Shown piece by piece: positions 46,689 to 58,191 of a stretch of DNA of 64,000 nt (the stretch's first letter is position 1; every line of letters begins with the position of its first letter). The position numbers and the translations under genes were made by a program. The notes below the pieces were generated by a model, which saw nothing but the letters and a program-made list of their open reading frames with translations, searched no databases and was not told the DNA's origin. The DNA comes from Adiantum capillus-veneris (Eukaryota > Streptophyta > Polypodiopsida > Polypodiales > Pteridaceae). The stretch covers positions 50,217,774 to 50,281,773 of the forward strand of contig CM043942.1 in the NCBI GenBank assembly GCA_014529385.2, in the 5' to 3' direction.

Positions 46689-47560
46689 CTAGCTGTCATC
46701 TTCTGCAACAGTGTTTGTCACATTTATTTCTTGAATCTTCACTGAGGACTTGTTCTTCTCACCATGGTCTTCAGCTTTCTCTTTGCCTTTTTCTACTTTC
46801 CATTCTCTGCAGTCTCTTTTCATGTGACCCTTCTTGCCACAATGGTAGCATTCTATGTCACTCTTGCCTTTAGCATTGCGGGACTTGCTACGAGACTGAT
46901 TCCTCTTTCCACCTTTGTACTTTTCTTTGGTCCTTCCCCTGACAACTAAGGCTGTTCCTTTGCCTTTGTCCATTGTCTTTCTATTGGTTTCTTCAGTAAG
47001 CAGACTTCCTTCTACACCTGCTATGTTCAAACCATCTAGAGGTGCAGAATTACTCAAAGCTGTGCGAAAAGTGTCCCAACTTTCCGGCAATGTGATCAAC
47101 AGGAACATAGCTCTAACAGGTTCATCAAACTTGACACCTTGAGCTGACAACTGACTATAGATTGTGTTGAATTCATTCAGATGATTGGACATAGGTGTCC
47201 CTTCTTTCATCTTCAAGTCAACAAGCTTCTTAAGCCAGTATACCTGTGAAGCTGCACTCTGCTTCTCATAAAGATCACTCAGCTTTAACCATGCTTGATA
47301 AGCCGACATCTCGTCTGCTACATTGAAGTAAACGCTTTCTTCCAAAGTCAACATAATGGTAGAAAGTGCCAATTCATCCATTTCGCTCCATTCATCTTCG
47401 TCCATATCTTCTGGTTTTATCCCCTTGATCTTTATAGGTTTTATCTGCTTCTTTTGTACCAACACGTGCCAAATCTGCTTCTTCCACAATGGGAAATTGG
47501 TTCCATCCAGCTTCTTGATATTGTAAAGAGCAGTGTCCTATGATCCAGCCATAGCTACGC
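46689..47560 (-). pseudogene. copia gag with zinc knuckle
   Basis: It opens near 47,554 (LDGTNFPLWKKQI) and contains the UBN2-type gag pattern (VYWLKKLVDLKM, LNEFNTIYSQLSAQG, LPESWDTF) and a CCHC knuckle, CYHCGKKGHMKRDC. This capsid/nucleocapsid precursor packages the element RNA. Fossil. Confidence 0.85.
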
Positions 47561-47919
47561 TTCACAGTAGTTTACTTTCCTGGGGAAAATTCGGCAGAGT
47601 TTCCCCTGTAAACTGACCTCTGAACCAATATCAACGTGATGAACTAGTGGATGTCGACTACAGTCTGTGTGTAGATGCGCCCGTGTCGTATGTGACACGC
47701 CTCCAAGAACTGTGAGCCGTCCTTCGATGTGTAGACAGCCACAAATCAACACTCTGGGAGTGTCGATATCCTCAGCACCTGCACTCGTAGGCCAAAAAAC
47801 CCAAATTTGTAGAGCCGGATCTGCACCCGCTGAGACCACGTAGTCGAAAATGGCCTACACAGAACTTTTTCGAAGCCGAACGGTGACCGAGATGACCTCA
47901 GAATGAAATTCTGAGCACA

Positions 47920-48228
47920 CCATATCATTGTGCTCTTCTTCTCGCACTCTCTCTCGCATCGCACTTCCGCTCGTACTCCTTCAACTGGTATTAGAGCTCA
48001 GATCGAGGCTCGGGGCAGCACTGCAGGAGGCTAGAGTCACCAGCTCAGATTGGAGTGAAATTTGGGGCCGTGTCTTTGCCTGTCGAATTTCACTCCAATC
48101 TGAGCTGGTGACTCTAGCCTCCTGCAGTGCTGCCTCGAGCCTCGATCTGAGCTCTGATACCAGTTGAAGGAGTACGAGCGGAAGTGCGACGCGAGAGAGA
48201 GTGCGAGAAGAAGAGCACGACGATATGG
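47920..48228. repeat. 143-bp inverted duplication of the copia LTR end and primer site
   Basis: Arms 47,920-48,062 and 48,086-48,228 are near-perfect reverse complements around a 23-bp loop (tggggccgtgtctttgcctg and flank). Each arm holds the last about 60 bp of the LTR, the tRNA primer site (tggtatcagagc on the minus strand; tggtattagagc on the plus strand) and the first part of the leader. Confidence 0.9.
48151..48162 (-). promoter_or_regulatory. copia primer binding site (initiator-Met tRNA)
   Basis: The minus strand reads tggtatcagagc, the standard plant copia primer site, two bases after the LTR end. Confidence 0.85.
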
Positions 48229-48357
48229 CAAACTCTAGCCTACTGTAATGTGTAGAGAATAGTGAGTTCTTATTAGGTTTTAACAAAAGAATATGTGTAC
48301 ATACCTTGCGGCCCGCCCACTTACCTGGGCGACCACATTGGGCTTTATACCCCAACA
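48165..48357 (-). mobile_element. 5' LTR of the copia element
   Basis: 193 bp from TGTTGGGG to CCTTCA on the minus strand, with a TATAAAG motif close to the start. It abuts the RNase H region of the next gypsy element. Confidence 0.7.
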
Positions 48358-48786
48358 AGTGGTCCTCAACACAAATAGCTCCCCAATCATGCCTTGAGCT
48401 GCTTCATGTGCCTCTCCATTTAGAGCACGTTCAATGTGTCTGATGCTCCATGCTTCGAAATTTTTTAACAGGCCTTTAATTCTGAAGCACATTTCCTTCA
48501 ATGAGGTGTTCTTGCTCTTCCACACACCCAGCACTTGCTTCACCACTAACAAGGCATCACCTTTTATGCTCAACCTTCGAACCCCATGCTTCAAACAAAT
48601 GTGTAATCCGGCTTCCAGAGTAGCATATTCAGCCTCATTGTTACTATGAGCATCCAATTTGAACCCTCTCTTGCATACTAGCTTCCCCTCTGGATCATAA
48701 AGTGCTATACCCCCTGAAGCTGCATCATGGCTCTTTCTGTATGAACCATCAAAGAACAACACATGTGCATTGCTGATCTGTGGCAC
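48358..48786 (-). pseudogene. Second RNase H (archaeal type) of the gypsy element
   Basis: FFDGSYRKSHDAASGGIALY, then NNEAEYATLEAGL and IKGDALLVVKQV show the D-E-D layout of the additional RNase H. Fossil. Confidence 0.85.
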
Positions 48787-49350
48787 TTATTCAACTACCT
48801 TTCTCACCACCTTTTCCTTAACAATAAGGGGATTCTCCTTGTAGGTCAACAAATCAGCTAGGGTAGCCCTTGTACTATCTTCCACTAGAAAAGAGAACTC
48901 AAACTCTTGCAGCTCAACTACCCATTTCTTCACCACATTTGACATGTTAGTGCCATTAATTAACTGTGGCAAAAAGGCATAACTCGTCAGGAAAACAAAA
49001 GGTCGTGGTAGCAAGTAATGACAAAATCATTGACAAGAAAATATTACACTAGCCATCACTAGCTCTACTTCCCAGAACTTTCTCTCCGCTACCAACTTCA
49101 CTCGGCTTGCACAATACACTGGCCTCATATAATGGCTGCCCTTCCCCTTTTGCAATAGCATGGCTCCAATGGAATCATCCCCTACTGAGGGATTTACATA
49201 AAAAACTTTCTCCCAATCAGGAGCTTGCATGGCTGACAACCCCCCTAACACCTCTTCCACCTCTTGAAACACTTCTTCACACTTGTCATCCCATTGCAAT
49301 GGATCATGCTTTGCCACTTGTTTTAATGGATAAAGAATCTGAGAAGACAA
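48787..49350 (-). pseudogene. RNase H region of the gypsy element
   Basis: It contains LSAMQAPDWEKVFYVNPSVG, GAMLLQKGKGSHYMRPVYCA and, further on, KWVVELQEFEFSFLVEDSTR with LADLLTY. This is the usual RNase H that follows gypsy reverse transcriptase. Fossil. Confidence 0.8.
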
Positions 49351-49439
49351 TGGAATAAAACCTTTCCATGTACTTCACTTTTTGTATAAAGGTTGCCAAT
49401 TGCTTCGTACTCGTAGGTGATGGAAGAAGAATAATAGAC

Positions 49440-50060
49440 TTAACCTTGATCAGCCTCAATGCCATTTTCTGACACCATGTGGCCCAATAACTTCACCCTT
49501 GGCTGTGCTAGATGACATTTCTTTGGATTTAGTTGTCCTCCACATTCATTATATCGAGCCAATACCATCTGCAGCTTCTCATGGTGTTCAACCCTACTGC
49601 TATAAACACAAAAGTCATCCATAAAAGCTTTAACACAACTACCAATGAATGGTTCCAACACCCAATCTGCTCTCTCTTGATAGAAGAAAGGTCCATTTGA
49701 CAACCCAAATGGCAATACTGTGTAGCAATAGCAGCCCCATGGCGTAATAAAAATGGTCTTTGTGCGGTCTTTAAGAGCAATCTTCAATTGAAAATAGCCT
49801 GAAAAACCATCACACACGTTGTACCTCTCATAACCTGCCACTGAATCCAAGATCTGATCGTTGAATGGAAGAGGATATGGGTTCTTCTTAGTGGCTGCGT
49901 TTAAGGGTTTAAAATCTACAAAAATTCTCCACTTCCCATCCTTCTTTGGACTGACTACAACTGGACTCACCCATTCTGTGGTCTCCACAGGGACTATGAA
50001 CCCTGCCTTCAATAACTTGTCCACCTCTTCTCGCAAGGCTTCCATTTTCTCTTGACCCAT
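49440..50060 (-). pseudogene. Reverse transcriptase of the gypsy element
   Basis: VVVSPKKDGKWRIFVDFKPL, then LPFGLSNGPFFYQ, the active-site tract AFMDDFCVYS (a YxDD variant) and LLGHMVSENGI. Fossil. Confidence 0.9.
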
Positions 50061-50075
50061 CCTTCTTAGCCTTTG

Positions 50076-50954
50076 TCACACTGGCTTAGCACCTTCTTTC
50101 AGCTCTATATGCATCTCTTCACCCTTGAACCCTCTGATCTCTTCATATGAAGTAATGAACAAATCAGGAAAACTAGCTAGCATGTGCAAATATATCTCCT
50201 TCTCCATAGTTGAGAGGTCTCCACTGATCATTTGTGTCATCAATTCCTGCTTCTTTGACAAGTCAACCTTGGTTTGCATCAGCCCTTCAATCACTTCATA
50301 AGGCCCTTCACTTTCATCTTCAACCTCATTCGCAAATGCAACTAAACCAAACTCCTGGATTTCTTTGTCCATCAAAAGAAATGCAACATTAGCATCCTCA
50401 TCACTGCTGGTAGTGCTATCACTGTCCTCATCTGTCACCGTGGAAGAGTCTTCATCACTAGACTCATCCTCATCTTCATAAAGCTCCTCTAATCGTTTCC
50501 TTGTGTCCATATTATAAAGCTTCTTGGTACCTGTCTTTCCATAGAGGCTAATCGTACCATGTCGCCAATCTTGAACAGCTCCCACTGCACGTAACCATGG
50601 TCTAGCCAGTATAATAGGATATGCTCCCAACCCTGTTGGCATCACATGAAAATCAACCACTGCCTTTGCATCATATGCCTCCACTTCTAAGCTCTTTACA
50701 ACACCCAAGCATTTTACTTTTTGATGGTTTGCCAATCTGATCCGAAAACCTGACACCCCAGCCACTGTGAGACCCATCTTCTCAACACATGAGTGTGTTA
50801 TGACGCATATTTGGGCTCCGCCATCCACATAACCTTGTCCCAAATTTTTCCTTTTATGCCACACATCTACTATTGAAAAAATGTCTGGTAGCTCGTCCAT
50901 TGCCAACACCTTTACTGGACCTCTCTCTGGCTCTTTCTCCATTGGGTTAACCAT
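50076..50954 (-). pseudogene. Protease and linker of the gypsy element
   Basis: GYVDGGAQICVITHSCVEKM is a retropepsin-like active-site region, followed by YPIILARPWLRAVGAVQDW and a long acidic serine/glutamate linker (DEDESSDEDSS). Fossil. Confidence 0.75.
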
Positions 50955-51095
50955 CCTCTTCCACTATCGCTTTAGCTTAGGCACCATCTCTATAAGCTGC
51001 CCAAAAGTAACATCTGCCTTCCTGTTCGTCAGATCCTCCTTCAAGTCATAGCTTAATTGCCCATCCCCTAGTGGAAAATCTGAAACATGAAACTT

Positions 51096-52376
51096 TCAAC
51101 GAGCTCTCCTTTTCCTCTTGGCCTTGACATCCTCGCCTTCATGGCTCTTTCCTTTCTTCTTACTAGGACCTGGGGCACTTCTTCCTTCCTTATCCTCTGT
51201 GGTCATCTTCCCAATAGGCATCACTAATGTATCCTCTAGCTTTGATGCCTTCTCCAAGGTGACTACACTTAGCAATTTTGTCTTTCCCTTTTCCTCTTGT
51301 GTTAATCCACTGGTTCCTTCATCTCCCTTAATTTCGATGCCATAATCATTTGACCTAGTTAACACCTGTCTTGGCAATGGATACATGTCTCCCCCCATCC
51401 TTGGTGGCTTATCACATTGCGGGCTGATGTGACCCAACTCTCCACAATTGTAACATGTGGGCGTCTGCCTCCAAAACCTACCATTGCTTTGTCCAACACC
51501 ATTCCTAGGTCTTTCTTCACCTCCTGGCTGATTTGCATACCTCCCTTGACCTCGATTATTTCCCACTTGACCTAGCATGTTTAGGCTGAGATTATTCATC
51601 AAATCTACCACTCGCCTCATATCTTGCCTTAGCCCATCATCTTGCACCGATGTAGTGACCACTGCTGGCATAACCTGAGTAGTAACAGGAACCACTGGTT
51701 TGTGATGAACCCCTGGCATGCGACCTTGTAAAGAGTCCATAGGCTGAAATTCAGACCTCATGGGCAAAGACTCCACCCCTAACTGGCTCATTTTCCTCAA
51801 CGTCCACTCTTTGTTCCTTGCTACCTCCAATGCATCTTCATATGTCCTAGGCTTCTTTAGCTCCACTCTCCAACGTATATTCTCCCAAAGACCATCCAAG
51901 AACCTATCCTTCTTCATCATGTCAGGCGGGGGTACCTGTGGTGCTAAGGCCTTGCACATCCGCTCCCATGCCAATGAAAACTTACGTATGTACGCATCTA
52001 CTGGCTCACCTTCCTTTTGCACCAAAGCCTATACTTCTTGCCACACTTTGTCAGGATCTTCTATCTTCACAAAATCCACTTCCAACCCATGTCGTAAATT
52101 GTCCCAACTCAACCTTACAAGTGGATCAGCCACACGCAACTCCCCTTCAAATGCTTTAGACCAAACTCGTGCATCACTCTTCAAACAAATTTGGAGAAGG
52201 CGTAACATCTGTGCAGGGTCATGAATATGGTTGCGAATGCAGGCAACCTCCATCTTTTCCAAAAATTCTTCCACATCTTCATCACTTCTTCCATGAAACT
52301 CCGGATAAGAGAAAGCCATGGCTACCCAAGTTATAATGCTTTGAGAACCCCTTCGAACACACATGCAAGAACCCAA
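51096..52376 (-). pseudogene. gag of the gypsy element
   Basis: It has a retrotransposon-gag pattern (DEDVEEFLEKMEVACIRNHI, then LVRLSWDNLRHGLEVDFVKI), an RRVVDLMNNLSLNML stretch, a CCHC knuckle CYNCGELGHISPQC and a lysine/arginine-rich tail. Fossil. Confidence 0.85.
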
Positions 52377-52379
52377 AAC

Positions 52380-53357
52380 TTCTCACTACCCAATCCCCAA
52401 AAACTTCAATGGAGCTCAACGTTAGATAAGGACAAACACATGCACATCAAATGAGTTTTCATAGTTAATCATCGGAATGACAACAGGCAAAGGACATTCC
52501 AGGATCTCTCTTAATCTTCTTGGCCCGGACATGAAGACTATGCGCTGCTGGAAAAAGATCTTCTTAGACACATGAACATTTATCTAGATTCTTTTAGTTA
52601 AATGAAAAGGAGTGAATTGAGGGCCATTTTGATCATCCATTAAAGCCAACCATGCATCTCCCAAGAAAGCACACCTGTCTTATCCTCTCATTTTGCCAAA
52701 ATTTCAGCAGAATAACAGTATAAATGGCTCAAAAGACCAAAAAACCAGCCATCATAACTTGGAAAAATTTTGACAGAGTTTCCCCAGAAGTAGAGCAATA
52801 GGAACCCAAAATATAGACTGTATATGTATGCATAAACTGTCAACAATAGAACCCGAGCATCAAATAGGACTCACTAAAAGGGTGCTCCAGCTACCTATAT
52901 CACCGAAAGGATATCCACATTTGAGAATCCCCCAGCTCAATAAAACCTCACGCTATCGACCCTCACACGAAGGCTAATGCAAATCGCGTATAGTCAAGTC
53001 TTAGAAATGACTATCTTCCAGACCAAGTCTCAAAAATGGCTGAGAATGCCAAATAAAACCATATATGGCTCCACAAAGGCGTACCATGGTAGTTTCCACA
53101 AGTAACGTACAATCCAACAGACAATGCGCTCAAACAGGTGCCAAGTGATGCATACCCACAACAACTGCAAGTGACACCAATGCTAGTATATCACTGTACT
53201 CCAGCTACCTATACCTTTGTGAATCACCTATACCTGTACCTGTCCCTGTAACCTGTAACCTGTAATCTGCAACTTGTAACCTGTAATCCCGAATCTTGAA
53301 GCTTGAAGCTCGAAGCAGAAGGTACTCGAAGAAGATCCTCCGTGGGGGCGCCAAAAG
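52380..53357 (-). mobile_element. Leader and primer site of the gypsy element
   Basis: No coding sequence. Notable features are a 7-bp repeat (acctgta-type units, about 53,230-53,290), a CCGTGGGGGCGCC tract and, on the minus strand, tggcgcccccacgg starting at 53,353, a TGGCGCC-type primer site. Sequence above about 53,358 should be the LTR; it holds an (AC)n run at about 53,425-53,448. Confidence 0.55.
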
Positions 53358-53990
53358 AATGTGAGTGGGATGAAAACACACACAGCGCCTCTATAACGAC
53401 CCGACACACACTCTTGGAATGATACACACACACACACACACACACACTATGGGGCACCACTCGGCTTACACAACACACCTGGCCGAGACAGGGAACACAC
53501 CTCTGGAGTGAGAGGAGAGAGACTATCCACTTGCCCACTCTACACAGACACACACACACACACACAAAAAAACTCAGCTCAAAAAAAGAGAATTTTTTTA
53601 TGTTTGGATACAATTGAGCTCAAACGGACCCCGAACAGGCCAAAAACTGACCTCGCAGTGCATAGTTGTCACCTTTTTGCATCATCCGCACACCTGGCAC
53701 TCAGCTTTTCTCAATAATGCATCCCGCAACCACGTGAAGTAGCCCCAAAAATTGGTCCTCATGATGACCTTTTTGCATAAGTATCACAAGAAAACACCCA
53801 CGTCGTGTCCGTACTTCTCCGCGTGCAAGTACTGACCCCATTCGACGTCCTGACGCCACTAGATGCCATCTGACGCACCTGCTTACCTCATGTCGTCGGC
53901 CCGCGGATAGCTTCCTCGAGAAGTTTTATGCGCTACCAACTCCTCCTTATTGTAGAAAAAACACACTGGTACTGATAATAGTGAAAATCG
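53358..53990 (-). mobile_element. Probable 5' LTR of the gypsy element
   Basis: Only the inner edge is defined, by the primer site. The outer edge is somewhere before 54,080, where a plus-strand gypsy fragment begins. (AC)n runs at about 53,425 and 53,553 are included. Confidence 0.35.
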
Positions 53991-54079
53991 TTGCACTATG
54001 TACACCCTGTCCTACCTATACACACGTGGGCCCCACATAACCACCAGGCTATGGAAATTGGGCAATCGTTTATTCTATG

Positions 54080-55735
54080 CACCATGCATGTGTATGTACA
54101 TATGCGCAATCCCTTGCTTCAAAAAACTCCTGACAACGTTTGGTCTTTATGAATATCTTGTCTTGCCTTTTGGCTTCACAAATGCTCCGGCTACCTTCAA
54201 TCTCTTAATGTAGAATTGTTTTAGATCCCACTGTAAGTTTACTAGAGTGTTCTTTGATGATATTATCTTCTACTCCAATTATCTTGAGGAGCATAAGAAC
54301 CACCTCCAAGTAATCTTTTAAGTTTTGAGAGAGAATATACTTTTCATTAATCAAAAGAAGAGTAACTTTTTCTTGCAAGAGATTCAATACTTCGGCCATA
54401 TTATCTCTCAAAATGGTATCCAAATGGATCCAACAAAGTTGGAGGCAATAAAAGCATGGGCTGATCCAAGGAATCTACATGAGTTGCAAATCTTTATTGG
54501 TGTGTGTGCATACAATAAATGCTTCATAGAAAAATTATCATAAATAGCGGGAGCATTACATGACTTAACAAAAAAGAACGTTAAGTATGCATGGACTGCA
54601 AAATAACAAAATGCTTTTAAGAAGCTCAAAGAGAAGCTAACCTCTTAACCTGTGCTTTATTGAATCTCTCAAAACCATTTGAGGTCCAATGTGATGCTTG
54701 TGGAGATTGCTTTGGAGCAGTCTTGCTTCAAAAAGGGCATGCCATAGCATACGAGAGTCGAAGATTCAATTCCGATGAGTGAGTATTGGGCATATACAAA
54801 AAGAAGCTACTAGCTATTCTACATGCCATAGACACATGGAAGCATATCTTGTGGAGATTCCATTCATCCTATGAACGGGTCACCAAAGCCTTAAGTACTT
54901 TATGATGCAAACCAAGATTTTCAATAAACAAATGAGATGGGAAAATTTTCTTTTGCAATTTAACTTTCATATTGCTCACATTGCTGGCAAGCACAAATTA
55001 CAATCATATGACTGATGCACTATCACAATGACCAAGGGCAAATGCAGTGTCTATAGCAACTCACAATGATCTATCTTTCATGATAGATGAGTATGCTAAT
55101 GATCCCAATTTCAAAGATATAATTTCAGCCCCTGCATTAGGGAAGAAAGAGGAACCATTCACCTTGCAGGATGGTTATCTTCTCTATGGAAATATGCTAT
55201 GAGTTACTAGCTCACTCTGTGAGAAAGTAATGTCTGAATCCCATGCCCCTTCTTATTCCAAGCATAGATGGATTCAACTTACTCTTCAAGGAGTAGAGAC
55301 CTACTTCTATTGGCCTGCCATGAAAGTAGACATAAAAGGGTATGTTTTGAAATGCGTGGTATGCCAAAAGACAAAGTATGATAGAGGGAAGCAACCAAGA
55401 TTGCTCCACGCATTTCCAATGCCTAATTCACCATGTGAGAGAATATCCATGGATTTTATCATTGAATTGCCCAAGTCTATCCATGAGAATACAAGAATAT
55501 GGACAATAGTTGTTGACAAGTTTAGCAAACAAGCACATTCTATACCTGTCAAGAAGACTATTAAGGCACATCAAATGGCAACCCTCTTTATATGTCAGAT
55601 TTTTAAGTACCATGCCTTGCCAACATCCATAGTGTCAAACAAAGATCCTAGAATGACCAGTAATTTTTGGAAGGGTCTCTTTGAGAATCTAGGAACAAGG
55701 CTAAATTTCTCTTTGGCCTATCACCCACAAACGAG
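54080..55735 (+). mobile_element. Ty3/gypsy polymerase fossil A, plus strand
   Basis: It begins inside reverse transcriptase (YEYLVLPFGFTNAPATF; then the FFDDIIFYS active-site region), continues through RNase H (CDACGDCFGAVLLQKGHA) and ends inside integrase (55,290-55,735: YFYWPAMKVDIKGYV, MDFIIELPKS, AYHPQT). The family is the chromovirus-like gypsy group by its neighbour copy. Fossil with many interruptions. Confidence 0.85.
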
Positions 55736-57530
55736 AGTCAAACTTGCAAATATCGACTGTGGCACATACCAGAGGATGTGTAGGTTTAGAGGGGGTGGGC
55801 GTCATGTTGTGTCACGTGCATAGTGGGAACGGAACCTAAGCCCTACAATATTATGTATTTTATGTGTATGTCTTAAGTGTGCATCAGTATATGCATTTTC
55901 TATTTAGCATGCAAAAAGCTAGTCGAAGTCTGATGTGTCACTCTTGTTGGGAATGGGCTTTGTCCTATGATCCCGGGCTTCTGTGTGGACCTCTTCTTGG
56001 ATCCATGATGAAATAAGCCTATAAAACATACCTCCTATCTACTAGGCATCCTAGGTTGCATATGACATGTGTAGCATGTCCAAAAGTGGCCTTAGTCATA
56101 GTATACCCCATGAGGTGTCATTCTACACATAGTAGGTACACTCTGGAGTGATTATGGACCTAGAAAAATCCCTTAGAAAAGTGTTTACGAGTTTTTTTGA
56201 TGTCATCCATGATGTATGCAAAGCTCTCTCTCAATTATTTAAGAAGATATTTTATGCACATGTTCCCACCATAGCTCAACAACTCTTGGAGGCTTAACCC
56301 TTGACATGTGGTGGCAAGGAGAAGATATTTGGAGAAAGATCTAGAAGAACCTCTAGATATTTCTTGAAGAGAAAGATCCAAAAACTTTGAAGATAATTTC
56401 AAGATATTTTGAAAAGATAGATACTTGTCACACAAATCCCTTGAATATTTCTAAGCAAATATGTTCTTCAAGGGGCAACTTCACCTATAAATAGAGCCTC
56501 TTGCCCCTCACTTGAGCATCAAGAAAACCATCAGGCAATCAAGTGCTCAAGCAATCCTCACAATCAAGCCACTCTATCAAGCCATCACCCAACCTCCTAG
56601 CCATCTCCTTCAGTGAAACTTTCTCTCAATTTCAGCCCAACACATCTTGAGCTTGCTACTTCATGCCTCAAGCCTTCTATCTCCTCACTTGTAGTACTCA
56701 TACACTCTATGCAACCTTCTTTCATCGATAAGGAGGCATTGTTGGTGGCTCTCAAATGGTGTTGGGTACTACTACTCATCTTCTACTTCATCAAGTTGGC
56801 TACAAGTCTTGAGGTGTGCTTCACTTCTTTGGCTTAAGCTTGTGTGGGTCTTAGTGTTGTTTGACTGCTTTCTAATCTTTCTTAGATGAATAATCCCAAT
56901 GGTGTAACCTTTCAACCCTTTCACTTTGTGCAAAATATTAGGATTAATGTTTGTATTAGCCATAAAATCCACTTCCAACAGAGAATTGTGTTACTCTTTG
57001 GGCCGGAAATACTGCGAGAAATTCTTCTTTCTCCACGTCCTCTTATTTGCCACTACTAGACTACTCTAATTCTTTCGATGTGCACATATTTATTCTCCTC
57101 CAGGGGTTGAGCCTTGCTTTCTTAATATTACTATGACCAAGAAGACTTGTACACACGGCTCACTCCTATCACTAGGCAAAACATCTACATCTTTGTAAGC
57201 ACTAAGTCACAGTTTCAAAGAACCATTCGTAGTCTATTTGGAGCACAACGACTTGCTGCTATAAATGCATCAGTGAACCCTTTCATCTTACCTTTGATTA
57301 GATATGATCAAAGCCTTCATGTTTTTATCTTTATTTTGTTTTGAGGGTTTCACATGTGCGTATGTGTGTGTCTGCGTGTAAGACTCCAATGGCTACACAC
57401 AATGTATTTGCTACAAACACTAAGCTTGCTTAAGTGAAAGCCTTCACAGTATCCCCACAAACCCTCACACCTAGAGGTCCGGCGCCTTCTTGGCAAGATC
57501 GCCAACTCTTTGATAGCGGGACATAGAGGA
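55735..57530 (+). mobile_element. LTR-like sequence between two gypsy copies
   Basis: No coding domain is seen. A good TATA box (cctataaatagagcctcttg, about 56,488-56,507) is followed by a CA/CT-rich stretch with many repeated caatcaag and ccatc words, typical of the start of an LTR transcript. The 3' part (57,470-57,530) ends at the second integrase. Its edges are not proven. Confidence 0.4.
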
Positions 57531-58191
57531 TTCAGTCTACCCTAAAGGGAATTGAAACATATTTCTATTGGCCTACCATGAAAGCAAACATACAAGAGTA
57601 TGTTTCTAAATGTTTGGTATGCTAAAAGACAAAATTTGATAGAGGGAAGCAACCTCAATTGCTTCAACCCTTGCCATTCCCTAATTCACCATGGAGAGCA
57701 TATCCATGGATTTTATCTTTGGATTGCCTAAGTCTATCCATGGAAATACGGGAATATGGATGATAGTAGACATGTTTAGTAAACAAGCTCATTTTATACA
57801 TGTCAAAAAGACTATCAAAGCCCATCAAATGGAAACTCTCATTATTTCACAAATTTTCAAGTACCATGGCTTGCCAATGTCCATAGTGTCCGATAGAGAT
57901 CCTAGAATGACCAGTAATTTTTGGAACGGTCTCTTTGAGAATTTAGGGACAAGGCTAAACTTCTCTTCGGCATATCATCCACAAACGGATGGCCAAATTG
58001 AAATAGCTAACCTAACAATTCTTGATCTACTAATCTACTAAAAGCCTATGTAACGGAACTAATCAAAGATACCAATGGGAGAAGTACTTACCCTTAGTGG
58101 AGTATGCTTACAATAACACTGTACATACTTCCATGGGAAAAGAACCTTTTGAGGTAATTGAGGGAAGATCAAAAAGTCCCTTGATACTTAA

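Larger units (their letters stand above)
44696..48357 (-). mobile_element. Ty1/copia element, minus strand, broken
   Basis: Parts in element order: LTR 48,357-48,165 (starts TGTTGGGGTATAAAG, ends CCTTCA), a primer site matching initiator-Met tRNA at 48,162-48,151, leader, gag (about 47,560-46,690), protease/integrase region (46,578-45,154) and the start of reverse transcriptase (45,073-44,700). It stops abruptly at block 2 and no 3' LTR is seen. The fossil has several interruptions; gag and integrase are still easy to read, so it is probably not very old. Confidence 0.85.
48358..53357 (-). mobile_element. Ty3/gypsy element with dual RNase H (Tat-like), broken
   Basis: Parts in element order: primer site at about 53,353, a long leader (53,350-52,380), gag (52,376-51,096), protease (50,954-50,076), reverse transcriptase (50,060-49,440), RNase H (49,350-48,790) and a second, archaeal-type RNase H (48,786-48,360). 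A second RNase H after the first is the mark of the Tat/Ogre group. It ends where the copia LTR starts and no integrase is seen. Fossil with several interruptions. Confidence 0.85.
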
